Below are positions 20,776 to 30,396 of a stretch of 64,000 nucleotides of DNA, in pieces; position 1 is the first letter of the stretch, and each line of letters starts with the position of its first letter. The notes under the pieces are model-generated. The model had not been told where the DNA came from. It made no database searches and saw nothing but the letters and a program-made list of their open reading frames with translations. Source of the stretch: Andalucia godoyi (Eukaryota > Discoba > Jakobea > Jakobida > Andaluciidae); assembly GCA_009859145.1 (NCBI GenBank), contig VRVR01000008.1:359957-423956 (forward strand). The letters are read 5' to 3'. A program made the position numbers and the translations under genes.

Positions 20776-21225
20776 TGGGTCTCAACACTCGATGCAATCG
20801 CTTGGGCTCGTCCAGACGTCGGCCCTCCTGCACGTGCATTATCAATCTGGTGACGACGGCAAGGATTGGAGCGATGATGATTGATGACTGATGGCTGATG
20901 ATTGATGATGATGGATAAAACGGAGGATCTGATTGAAAATGTACCAGTATGGTGTTAAATTGTCGATACGGGGGGTAGTCGCTGCCATGGAAACGTTGGT
21001 TTCGTGATGCACAGTGTCGGTTTGCATGTAATACAAGAAGAAAGAACAACGTATTATTTTGCTTTTCTCCCCCCCATTTTTTAATAATTTGTTTGTTATT
21101 AAAACAAAACAATAATCTGCTCTTAATTCACTAATTGGTGGACGCGAGCCGCAATGTCCATGTGTGGACGGCAGAGATGCATTCAAGGAAAAACATGAGC
21201 AAACATCAACGGAGCGCTCTCGCCG
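20776..21225. other. Convergent intergenic region with a GATGATT minisatellite
   Basis: This 450-bp gap separates two convergent genes. Positions 20872-20914 hold a degenerate tandem of GATGATTGATGACTGATGGC-like units. An A/T-rich stretch follows at 21040-21130. No gene is seen. Confidence 0.45.
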
Positions 21226-24200
21226 CTATTCTTGAGCATCAAGTAACTGCAAGATCACGCATTGCTCTTCAAACTCTTCATCAACTTCTCGTAGGCGTCC
21301 CAGTGTTCGCAAGAACCGCGTGTGTGTCACGTTCAGATCCGCATGGGTCGTTTCGGCATCCTTCTTGTACAACGCCGCCGCCAGCCGCAACTTCTTGATA
21401 CTCTCGTTGAGGTCCGTTACAAGTGGACGAAGTTTCTGTGAAACAAGAGTAGAGCACTGGTCAAACCATTCCGCCGCCGCCAGGCCTTTCGGATGCTCGA
21501 TGCTCTGCGCACCATCCGGCAGCATGGAAACCAGCTCATTGAAAAACATGACATACGCCGTTTCTTGAATCTGCGCAGGATCGTGCTCTTTTCGCATTTT
21601 GTCTGCGACATCCAGGCTGTTACTGATCGCCGCCTTGACAATAGCTTCGAAGGACGATCTGATATCGTCTCCGGTTGCAGCCATGGTCTGTGAAAAGAAC
21701 AGCTCAAGCGTTTTCACATGATTAGGTAGACTGACCGTGGACAATTCGTCCAATTTTGCTGACTGCGATTGCACCTGCGGAGCAAGCGACTGGAGGTGTC
21801 CCGTGACTTCCTTGGACAGGGAAGAAATCGCAGCGATGCACTCTGCTCGCAGTACCTCAAGGTCAGCGTCGACGTGAACGGGTTGTGGCACATCGACAGC
21901 GGCGAATCCCTTGCGGATAACTTCTGATTCCTCCGCAATCAAATCGCGAACAGAGGAGAGTAGGCGGTCGAACGACGACTGCGTTTCCTTCTCCATGCGG
22001 ACAACATCGGCTTTCACTTCTTCCAATGATTGCGCTGTCGTGGAATGCTGCAGACGAAGCGTCTCCGACAGGACTTTGAACAGCCCTTCCTTGGAGTCCG
22101 TGAGCCTTCGTAAACCCGAAAGATCGAATGCGTCTCGAACACTGCCAATACTCTGATGCAACTCTGCCAGCGTGGAGGACACTGTTGTGATGCCGTCCTT
22201 CGTTGCACCACTCAGAGAGGCCAATTCTCTACGCACAGACTCGTGCATCCTCCCTTCGATCTCCGCAAGAAGCGTCGATATTTCCGCCAACGAAATGTCT
22301 TCGCGATGAAGCAATTGATGCAGAGGATGAATTTCCTTCACAAGATTTGTCGTCTGCTCGGCAATGCGATTGGAAACAGACTGCACGGCATCCAGCAAGC
22401 ATTGCTTCTCGCTGCTGAATGATGCAGACCAAGAAGCCTCCGTGGAACTTAAAGTTCCTCGGACGTCGCTTCGAACCTCTTCTAAAACCTGCATGAAGTC
22501 AACCATTTCCGTCTTGAACATAGCCGCCAAGTCACGAATCTCGGCTCGAATGTCGCCTATTGCGAACGCCGTTCCCGAACCCTCGCTATGAACAGAAGTG
22601 TCAGCAACACACGTCTCCTTATCGACTACCATGGCCACGGACAGGTCGGACAGCTTTTCATTCAGAACATCTCGGAGTTCATGATTTGAGACCCCACGAT
22701 GTTCCGCCCACGACCGCTCCAGCGATCTCAGCTGCTGCGCCAGTCTCTCTCGATCTAACAACAAGTCCGATTGAATCTTACTCGTGACGGCTGGCAATCC
22801 GTCCTCGATCGCCTTGCTAGAGGTCAATGCAGACTCGTGTATGAGCTTGGACACCGTTTCCAAGATCTCATCGTTGCGTTTCGACAAGGAGTGTCTTGTC
22901 AGATTCAAGGCATCCAGGATGGCTGCGTGCTGCGTGGAACATGTCGAAGCTTGCACGGCAATGGCCTCCTTCATGTCGGACAAAAGATCCGGAACAGCAA
23001 CAAGCTGAGAAATGTTCTCTGCGACCACATGCAAATCCGCATGGAGGGCTGCCGTGTCAGAGCCTTGTTTCTCAGCAATCGTCTTGAGATGCGCCATATG
23101 GTCTTGGAAAACGGTTGCGAGCCCCCTTTCAACACTTGCAGACAGAGTTTTCTGCGCAGACTCTACTGAATCCGACATCTCCAATTTCAGCATCTCACCC
23201 AGCGTTGAAACGCACTGTTTGGCCGATTCCTCCCATGCACTCGAACCAAAGTTTGCATTCCTGGTCAGGTCAGCACTGAGGGAATGAGAAGCGGTCTCCA
23301 CGCTCCGCTGCGCCTGCGCCACTGCATTGGCAATCTCGACCTTGACAGCGGCATCTGATGCAGAGAGATCGTCTCGAATGCACTCCGCAGATTTTCCAAT
23401 CCACTGTTTCACTTCATCCATCGCAACCATGAAATCGGTCTTGAGTGCGGCATGCGAAGCTGCGAAGGCCGTTTGCAGAGTGTCGAGAGACGCATCCCAA
23501 TCGCGTCTCATACCATCCGAAGCCACTTGCATACCTTCTAACTTGGCAATGACCGTCTCCGTCTTTTCAGCAATGGCATTTCGATTCTCAATCACCGCAG
23601 ACGTGAAATCGTGCGCTTGATCTCGGGCAGCCCCCGTAGAGTCAGCAATGCTCTTCTGCACAACACTGGACAAGACTTCTGCCGAGTGGTGTTGTGCGTC
23701 TGTTAGCGCAGTCAGCTTTTGATGCAGCAGTTCCATCAACGCATTCTGGTTCTTCGTGTTCGCATCCACGATCAAATCGGAAGAACGGGAAACAGCAGAT
23801 AGTTCCGTCCGAAGAAGCTCAGCAGACGACAGTGAATCGCGTTTGACCTCCTGGAGAGACTTCGAGAAATCGTGCGCTGCAACGTCAACAGAAGCAGTGA
23901 TGTGCTCGCGCACCGCATCCCCTGACGCACTGATTGCCTGTTTCAAGCACTCCACCGAAGAATGAAGATTCTCGATGATGGAAACAACTGCCCGCGCATC
24001 AGATTCCGCGCTTTGCTTTGATCGACTATCTGAGCCACTGACCTCCAAACGCAGGGTCGACAGATCCTGTCGCAGTGCTGCCACATCTTCCTGGCAACAA
24101 AGATCGGCCAATTTCTCGAAAATGTCATTGCGAAGCTCCTTTCCGTGACTTTCCACATCCTGCAGTATTGCTTTGATTTCCACTATGCCATCGGAGACCA

Positions 24201-27200
24201 GCGATGTGGACTTTGCCTCTTGCACTGCCGCCAGCAGACGGCCCTCAATTTCAGAAAACGTACCAGACGAAACGGAAACTGCGTTGGAAAGGTGCATGAC
24301 CTCCGCAGACACCTTTTCCGTCATTTCGCTGACTGAGCTTCGAAATTCTGAAAACACCGTTCTCAACCGCATCATGTCGTCGTCGACGCTGAGCTGCGTC
24401 TGCAGACTTCGTGCTGACATCCCTATCAGCTCTGTAATCTGCAGCTGAAGTTTGTCAGCAGACGCCTCAAGAGCCTGAACATCTGATTTTTCTGCAACAG
24501 AGGCCGACGACCGCTCCATCAAAGTGTTCACCTGCAACGCAACCTCGCGAAGCGAAGTCTCGAAAGCAGCGAATTGTGACAGTTGGGCGCTGGATTTCAA
24601 GTAGTGATTTTTGAATTCCTCTGCATCCATAGCTTGCTGCTTTGCTAGACCGCGAATCTGGTCGCTAATATCGTTCTGACACACGCCATCAATAACGGAG
24701 GCGATCTTCAAGAGGTCATTTAGACGGTCGCTCAATGCTGCAAAAGCATTTTCCCAGCGAATATCCACCGGCGAATCGCGCTCTTGAACAGCGTGCGCAA
24801 TAGTTGTACAGTGCTCCTCATGCGATTTCCGAAGGCCCTCAAGATCAACGGTTACCGTTTCTGCGAGCGATTTGAAGGAACTCTGTAGGGCACCACTGTC
24901 CTCCAGCAGTCTCGACGTATTCTCTGCGATCACGGACTCCAAAGCATCCATCCTCAAAACCGTAGCGTCGACAGTCATCCGAATCGCAGCGGCCTCGTCT
25001 CCACCGATGGAGGGCTCAGCCTGTGTCGTTTTGCAGTCAATAGACTTTGCTACATCCAGATTCTCAACCATCCGCTCCATCAAAGAATCAAGACGGCTTG
25101 AAACACTGGACGTTGTTGTCGACAGAGAAGCCGATAGGGAATCCATCAAACGGTTTTCCTGGTTCGAGAGTCGCACAAGAATTTCGCTGGTCTTTTCTCC
25201 AACACAATTGGACAGCGCGTCCACAACTGTTTGTTGAGATGCTGAAACAAGCTGCAAGGTCTTTTGTACCTCCAAAATCGAATCCTGCACGACGCGGACG
25301 TCCCCGGAAGACGCATGCACCAACTGAGCAAGTTCGCTGGAAAGACTTTCTGTTTCGTGCTGGACACGCCGTCTTGACTCCGCGCCGGATTCCTGAATCA
25401 GCGGGCACAGTCGATCTTCAAGTCCCCGAACCGACTGCTCAACCGCAGATCGCAGTTCTTCGCTTGCTGCTCGAGCTTGGGCAACCGTCATCGCGCTATC
25501 CATCTTGCTTCCGAGCACGTCGATAACATTTCGACTTTCCTTCTCAACCAGGTTGTTGCAACGTTCCTGCATAAGCACAACATGCAGACGAACTTGATTC
25601 CAGTGCTCGGAACTGCGGTCGCTGACTAGGTCAATGCGCGGTACCAGAGACTTTTCCATGGATTCGAGCGCGCTCTTCCATTCCGAAGCGCTCGATTTGA
25701 GGAACTCGGTCATTTCTGACCGTGATTCCCGCATTTCCTTCACAACACTTTGATTGACATCTAAAAGCGCGCCGTTGCTCGTCTTCAACGCGCTGTAGTC
25801 GCTGCGCAATTCAGACACGACTCGATTCATTTCAGCAAACCTGCTGGCCAAATCCCTTGACAATTCATCGACAATCGCGGCCTGCAACCTCTCAAATGAC
25901 GATTCCATCAACGAAAGTCTCTTGTCCTGGGACCCAAAGCCTTCGCCAAAAGATCGGTTCACCAACTCTGCAATCGAGCTCTGTTGCGCAGACAGATGTG
26001 AGCTGTGCGAGCTATGCGAGCTGATGATTCTTTCGGTGGCGCTCGTAATCGCGTCCACGGTTTTTTCTGTGAACTCCCGGTACTTGTCTGCATGTCCACC
26101 GACCAACGAGAACACTTCCTCCATCTTTGGTCGGATATTCGTGTTGAGAATGTCTGACACATTGCGACAAACCTGCGTTTGGACTGCTTGGACGCACTCC
26201 TGGACTTGGGCGTACAGTCGTTGACGACAGTCGTCCGCAAGTCTGCTCATGCGTGTCTCGCAGTCGTCAGATGTCTTCTCGTGCAGCGCCGCCGATTTGC
26301 CGAGGATGTCGTCCCGAGCAGAAGCAACGGCGGACTGCAAGTCTTCCCTGGTAAGCCGATTCACGATCGACCAGTGTTCTGCGAGTTTGCAAGAGGCGGT
26401 GTCGGCTATGCTGGACATTTCACTAGACAGGAGAGCACGCATATTTTCAAGAGCAGTCTCAATCTGCACCGTCCACTGTTCGCTCGCTTGCGCAGATGCC
26501 TGGGCAGCGGCCAATGCATGATTTGCGTTCGACTTTTGCACAGAATCCGTTATTTTTGATTCGGAGGTGCCGACAACTTTGGCAACGGTCGAAGCGACGG
26601 ACTCGAGGTTTGCAGCTGCCGCAAGAGACATCTTCTCCTCCAAAGCCCCAAGAACAGATGCCGTGTTTGTCTGAATTATGCTCGGCAGTCCCTGCGTAGC
26701 TGAAAACACATCATCCACGTTCTGGCCAATTACATCGAAGCGGTTCTCCACAGTTCGACTCAGTTCTGCAAGTTCCACGTTTAGCTTTTCGATGGTTTCT
26801 GCCAGCTTATCCGAAGTAGTCGTGCGAGACGCACTGAGTATGGACTGGATTTGCGACATTGAATCGTTCAAAGAGGCAAAACCTGCAGAGAAGCGATCGA
26901 CATCCAGTTTGGTTCCAATGCTGCGAAGCTCTTGATTCAAATTGTCGTAGTTTTGCGAGGAAATCTCTTGGAACATGTCAAACGAGCGGGACAAGCCGTC
27001 CAGCTTCAGTTCCGTGTCTTCGGAAAATTTGACTTGAAAATCCTGAATGGAAGACACTGCGGGACGCAACTCACTCAAAATGGACGAAGAAATGGACTGC
27101 ACCAGCTGTTGTGACACACCCGGGGACAATGCATATTGCATTGCGCTTTCCGCGGAAATAGCCAACAGGCCGCGATTCATTGCCGCGCAAACCTTTTTGG

Positions 27201-28908
27201 CATCCAGCTGACTGTGCTCATCGCAAACATCCTCTTTCGAGATACCGCACGTGTCCAACATCTGATTCATCACATCCTGCAGTTCCATTTTGGACTTCAG
27301 AACATCCTTGAGCAGCGCATAAGTTGTGCGGTAATTCGATTCCAGGTCGTCGAAATAGTCGCAAAACCGCTGCAGCTCGCCCTTCATCAGCACAACTTGA
27401 TTTTCATCCAGCTCAAATTGCGTGGGGGCATCGAATGCGTCCGCATGAGCACCGGTTGTTTGAGGGGCGCTAATGGTCCACACCCTGAGTACCTTCTCCG
27501 AAGTACCCACCCAAATGCGATATCGCGAGTCCATTGTCACTGCAATCTGACGAATGGACCCACTGTGACCCTTGAGAGATTCGACAAAATCGCCTGATCG
27601 AGAGTCCCACACGTAAAGAACCCGGTCTTGGCCACCAGAGATCACAAACGGACCAAGCGAACAAAGAGAACTCACAGGAGAGTTTCGCTGCGTATTCAGG
27701 TGCTTCAAGCAGGTGAATGTTTCCAAGTCCCACATAGAAATTGCTCCGTCAAAGGAGGCAGCCCACAGTCGCTTTCCGCCTTGCGTGACACACAAAGCCT
27801 CCACGGAATCTTTGTGGGTCTGTAGTTCCTTCACTACAGTTCCAGTGTGGATGTCCCACACACGAATGGTGCGATCCGCAGAGCCGGATATGACGACGTC
27901 TTTTTCAGGAACAAAGGTCATTGTGTGCACTGTTCCTGAATGGGAATTGAGGGTCCGCAGCACTTCCCCATTGCGGCATGTAACCACCTTGATTGCCCAG
28001 TCATCGGAACACGTCCAAGCAGTTTCCTTGCCAACAAACACAATTCCATTAACAGCTTTTGAGTGAATCTTGAAGAACTTGTGACCTTTGATGCCACCAT
28101 GCTCGTTGATGGAGTACACGCCAACAATGCCCGAGGAAAATCCGCACCACAGTCGATCTGAAGCCTCGGAGTACGCAAGAGCAGTCACCGTTTCCATCCG
28201 GCGTTCCGCGTCCTCGAACAGCCGCAGCTGCTGCAGGCGCTCGCCGGTTTGTAGAGAGTAGACGCAGCAAATCCCGTTTCTTCCGCCAGCAAACACAAAC
28301 CTTGATGAGTGTGCCAAACACGACGTGCCATTCTCCATCGCTGGCACGTCCTCAGCTGATGCAGACAAGAGCTCAACGCGTGAGAGCTCTGTCTTTTTCG
28401 CCTTTTTCGCAGAGCTGTGGACAGGGGACATGACGGGCTGGACGGACGTCGAGATCAGCCTTTGGTACACTGAAGGAGACTCCAAGGGTAATTCAAATGT
28501 CGAGTCCATCGGATCAAAAATCTTCACTCCAGCGCCATACGCCACGTCTTTCTTCTCGCCAAAAAGCTGTCTTCTTGATGTAAAGTACGAGTTAAAGAAA
28601 TCCATGAAGTCCTCGCGAAGCACCACGGACTGAAGCCGCTCGTCCAACACCGCTCGCTGCGTCGCATGAATCCGTTTCTGCGTCGATCTCGCCTCGGACT
28701 CCTTCAGGTTTGCGCGAATCCGATCCACTGACTCCGTGACATCATCGCCCAGATGCTCGCTTGTGGACTGCCGGCTGCGATAAGGCGTCGTGGACGAACT
28801 AGGGTTTGCAGCAGACCCAGTCGACGTCCTTGGTGTTCTACTTGGCGACAGTGTTCGCGTACCAGACCGCGATGCCACCACCGGCCGTTCGTCATTTGCT
28901 TCTGCCAT
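21226..28908 (-). CDS. Giant WD40 / coiled-coil protein (2560 aa)
   Basis: The start is ATG 28908 (MAEANDERPVV). A Ser/Thr/Arg-rich head (1-75) is followed by a helical segment. A seven-bladed-type WD40 propeller (about 190-490) has clear blades: SGSADRTIRVWDIHTG, AASFDGAISMWDLETF, SGGQDRVLYVWDSRSG and VGTSEKVLRVWTI. The remaining 2000 residues are Ser/Glu/Gln/Leu-rich helices with few breaks, and look like repetitive spectrin- or apolipoprotein-like amphipathic helices. No named family is recognised. The architecture (propeller plus long rod) suggests a tether or scaffold, possibly at membranes or centrosomes. A single 7.7-kb frame with no intron supports it as a real gene. Confidence 0.88.
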   Translation of the reverse strand: MAEANDERPVVASRSGTRTLSPSRTPRTSTGSAANPSSSTTPYRSRQSTSEHLGDDVTESVDRIRANLKESEARSTQKRIHATQRAVLDERLQSVVLREDFMDFFNSYFTSRRQLFGEKKDVAYGAGVKIFDPMDSTFELPLESPSVYQRLISTSVQPVMSPVHSSAKKAKKTELSRVELLSASAEDVPAMENGTSCLAHSSRFVFAGGRNGICCVYSLQTGERLQQLRLFEDAERRMETVTALAYSEASDRLWCGFSSGIVGVYSINEHGGIKGHKFFKIHSKAVNGIVFVGKETAWTCSDDWAIKVVTCRNGEVLRTLNSHSGTVHTMTFVPEKDVVISGSADRTIRVWDIHTGTVVKELQTHKDSVEALCVTQGGKRLWAASFDGAISMWDLETFTCLKHLNTQRNSPVSSLCSLGPFVISGGQDRVLYVWDSRSGDFVESLKGHSGSIRQIAVTMDSRYRIWVGTSEKVLRVWTISAPQTTGAHADAFDAPTQFELDENQVVLMKGELQRFCDYFDDLESNYRTTYALLKDVLKSKMELQDVMNQMLDTCGISKEDVCDEHSQLDAKKVCAAMNRGLLAISAESAMQYALSPGVSQQLVQSISSSILSELRPAVSSIQDFQVKFSEDTELKLDGLSRSFDMFQEISSQNYDNLNQELRSIGTKLDVDRFSAGFASLNDSMSQIQSILSASRTTTSDKLAETIEKLNVELAELSRTVENRFDVIGQNVDDVFSATQGLPSIIQTNTASVLGALEEKMSLAAAANLESVASTVAKVVGTSESKITDSVQKSNANHALAAAQASAQASEQWTVQIETALENMRALLSSEMSSIADTASCKLAEHWSIVNRLTREDLQSAVASARDDILGKSAALHEKTSDDCETRMSRLADDCRQRLYAQVQECVQAVQTQVCRNVSDILNTNIRPKMEEVFSLVGGHADKYREFTEKTVDAITSATERIISSHSSHSSHLSAQQSSIAELVNRSFGEGFGSQDKRLSLMESSFERLQAAIVDELSRDLASRFAEMNRVVSELRSDYSALKTSNGALLDVNQSVVKEMRESRSEMTEFLKSSASEWKSALESMEKSLVPRIDLVSDRSSEHWNQVRLHVVLMQERCNNLVEKESRNVIDVLGSKMDSAMTVAQARAASEELRSAVEQSVRGLEDRLCPLIQESGAESRRRVQHETESLSSELAQLVHASSGDVRVVQDSILEVQKTLQLVSASQQTVVDALSNCVGEKTSEILVRLSNQENRLMDSLSASLSTTTSSVSSRLDSLMERMVENLDVAKSIDCKTTQAEPSIGGDEAAAIRMTVDATVLRMDALESVIAENTSRLLEDSGALQSSFKSLAETVTVDLEGLRKSHEEHCTTIAHAVQERDSPVDIRWENAFAALSDRLNDLLKIASVIDGVCQNDISDQIRGLAKQQAMDAEEFKNHYLKSSAQLSQFAAFETSLREVALQVNTLMERSSASVAEKSDVQALEASADKLQLQITELIGMSARSLQTQLSVDDDMMRLRTVFSEFRSSVSEMTEKVSAEVMHLSNAVSVSSGTFSEIEGRLLAAVQEAKSTSLVSDGIVEIKAILQDVESHGKELRNDIFEKLADLCCQEDVAALRQDLSTLRLEVSGSDSRSKQSAESDARAVVSIIENLHSSVECLKQAISASGDAVREHITASVDVAAHDFSKSLQEVKRDSLSSAELLRTELSAVSRSSDLIVDANTKNQNALMELLHQKLTALTDAQHHSAEVLSSVVQKSIADSTGAARDQAHDFTSAVIENRNAIAEKTETVIAKLEGMQVASDGMRRDWDASLDTLQTAFAASHAALKTDFMVAMDEVKQWIGKSAECIRDDLSASDAAVKVEIANAVAQAQRSVETASHSLSADLTRNANFGSSAWEESAKQCVSTLGEMLKLEMSDSVESAQKTLSASVERGLATVFQDHMAHLKTIAEKQGSDTAALHADLHVVAENISQLVAVPDLLSDMKEAIAVQASTCSTQHAAILDALNLTRHSLSKRNDEILETVSKLIHESALTSSKAIEDGLPAVTSKIQSDLLLDRERLAQQLRSLERSWAEHRGVSNHELRDVLNEKLSDLSVAMVVDKETCVADTSVHSEGSGTAFAIGDIRAEIRDLAAMFKTEMVDFMQVLEEVRSDVRGTLSSTEASWSASFSSEKQCLLDAVQSVSNRIAEQTTNLVKEIHPLHQLLHREDISLAEISTLLAEIEGRMHESVRRELASLSGATKDGITTVSSTLAELHQSIGSVRDAFDLSGLRRLTDSKEGLFKVLSETLRLQHSTTAQSLEEVKADVVRMEKETQSSFDRLLSSVRDLIAEESEVIRKGFAAVDVPQPVHVDADLEVLRAECIAAISSLSKEVTGHLQSLAPQVQSQSAKLDELSTVSLPNHVKTLELFFSQTMAATGDDIRSSFEAIVKAAISNSLDVADKMRKEHDPAQIQETAYVMFFNELVSMLPDGAQSIEHPKGLAAAEWFDQCSTLVSQKLRPLVTDLNESIKKLRLAAALYKKDAETTHADLNVTHTRFLRTLGRLREVDEEFEEQCVILQLLDAQE

Positions 28909-29911
28909 ACTCGAGTCTTTCTCCTTTCTTTCTTTCTTTTTTTTCTTTTTTTCTTTCTTTTTTCGTTCTTCTCCTTCAAATCTAGTATGTCCGAAGGCTT
29001 CAGTACACCGGACGGACTGTGTGATAAATAAGCTGGGTTAAAGAGTAGGTCTCGCGTTCTAGCAAGACGCTCTTCTGGCGACAAGAAAGCCCTTTATCTC
29101 GCTTTCTTTAAGACCGCTAAACTTCCCCACTTGAGGTCGTTAACGTCTATGAGCACTCACATGAAAAGTATCCATACGCAGACGCGGTCGATGCTGGCCG
29201 ACTCCAGCTCGTTTGTTTCACAGGGAATTCGTGCTTACGCACGCTCGGCCAGAATTCAGCCTGCGACACAGGCTCCGCATTTTCGACACTCTTTAACGCA
29301 GCATCCGTAGCCATCAATTCTATCATTCGTTGGTTTGGTTTTTTGGTTTTACTTTTTAATTCAAATATGGGCGCGAGTGCGCTGGGACGACGCATTCGCC
29401 TACGCCTGCGCCGCTCGATACAGGGCCTCCTAGGTCCCGCAGACCTCCTAAGAGGCCACGTGTCACTACGCCTGCTGCTAGGGCCGTCAGAATCAAAAAA
29501 ATGCACCCTTCTCAGGAACAACGTGTCACGCTGAGAAAGTGGCTCACCGGTTGATCGAGATTGGGAACGGAGCGCGGAACATTTATCTGAAGAACGCCGA
29601 GAGGCGTGTTGGGGCCTGTCCCCTTCCCGGCAACGGGATGCAAGACTGAGTATGCATGTCCATTCGTAGATATGCAGCATGTTCAGTGTATAATGTAGAC
29701 AAAACATTCACCCTAGCAGAGACGTGTACGTAAGTATGTGAATATAATCGCAATCACAATCACAGCAATAAAGGTAATGGTAAAGTACATTTGTCTTGAT
29801 CGTGAAAAATAGACTCGCGGGTGCCCTCGGATGCATCCACAGCGCGAACACCTAGGAGGGGGAACCAACAAGAACAAAGTAAAACGAACTAGTGGAAGAA
29901 GACGAATTGGA
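28909..29911. other. Gene-poor 1-kb gap with degenerate coding scraps
   Basis: Upstream of the giant gene is a T/C-rich tract (28920-28975). Minus-strand frames around 29084-28990 and 29707-29147 read as broken coding sequence with internal stops. The plus strand at 29430-29649 carries a TnpB/Fanzor-like N-terminal scrap, listed separately. The rest (29650-29911) is AT-rich with CACAATCACA repeats and no gene. Confidence 0.4.
29430..29649 (+). pseudogene. Possible Fanzor/TnpB N-terminal fragment, frameshifted
   Basis: One plus frame reads SRRPPKRPRVTTPAARAVRI then KKMHPSQEQRVTLRKWLTG before a stop at 29552. A neighbouring frame continues RLIEIGNGARNIYLKNAERR to a stop at 29647. A basic, nuclear-localisation-like head followed by a (R/K)I-(R/K)-x-P-x-x-EQ-x-x-x-L-x-x-W segment is the usual opening of TnpB and many Fanzor proteins. 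No RuvC motif follows. The match is short, so it may be coincidence. Confidence 0.35.
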
Positions 29912-30115
29912 TTACAGATTCTTTTCACGAGCCTCGACTCGTAGCAGCCGAGCTTGGCGCTCCATCTCGCGCTCGGCTCTTCGTTCGGCTTCTTTTCGCG
30001 TGACGATCGAGTAAAATCCTGTTTTGATCATGAACGCCTCCATGGCTGCCCCGAGCACAAACGCAGCAGGCGCGACTTTGCTTACTGCGCGCACAAACTG
30101 CCGATCAAAAATCAT
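29912..30115 (-). CDS. UQCC5/SMIM4-like mitochondrial complex III assembly protein
   Basis: From the ATG at 30115 the product is 67 residues: MIFDRQFVRAVSKVAPAAFV, then LGAAMEAFMIKTGFYSIVTR, then a KEAERRAE-rich basic/acidic helix. The single TM with FVLG-x-x-ME-x-x-MIK and the following FY-x-x-x-x-RK-x-x-ER are the core of small integral membrane protein 4 (UQCC5), an inner-membrane factor for cytochrome bc1 assembly (about 70 aa in mammals). The frame stays open to an ATG at 30214, which would add a peptide with two CxxC pairs (LCIPC...HCQTC). Just before 30115 the bases read CTATAG, so that part may instead be intron or leader. It is divergent from the gene starting at 30397. Confidence 0.7.
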   Translation of the reverse strand: MIFDRQFVRAVSKVAPAAFVLGAAMEAFMIKTGFYSIVTRKEAERRAEREMERQARLLRVEAREKNL

Positions 30116-30396
30116 TCTGCTATAGCACGTCTGGCAATGTCCCGGTCTCTTCTTCTGGCTGTCTTCTATGGAACAGGGAATGCAAAGACCCATGCCAACG
30201 CTCTCCCGTTTCATAGACACACGAGGATGGCCTTCTGTGACTACGGCGACTACGGTGGATCGCGCTGGATGACTCCTGGGAAATGCTTCTTTGGCTGTTT
30301 TTGGCTTTTGCTTTTCTCTTCATGTGCCGAAGATACTTGTAGTCATCACTATACAGACAGACACAGATAGACACAGACAGACACACAAAGAGAAAA

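Noticed and set aside
28990-29084. Minus-strand peptide LSPEERLARTRDLLFNPAYL
   Set aside because: An in-frame stop lies just upstream, no conserved family is seen, and it ends in a poly-Lys tract; kept only as a coding scrap in the gap description.
29147-29707. A 186-codon minus-strand frame with a BSD-like stretch (SQAEFWPSVRKHEF)
   Set aside because: The frame is Arg/Ser-rich, runs opposite the Fanzor-like scrap, and the BSD resemblance rests on a few residues.
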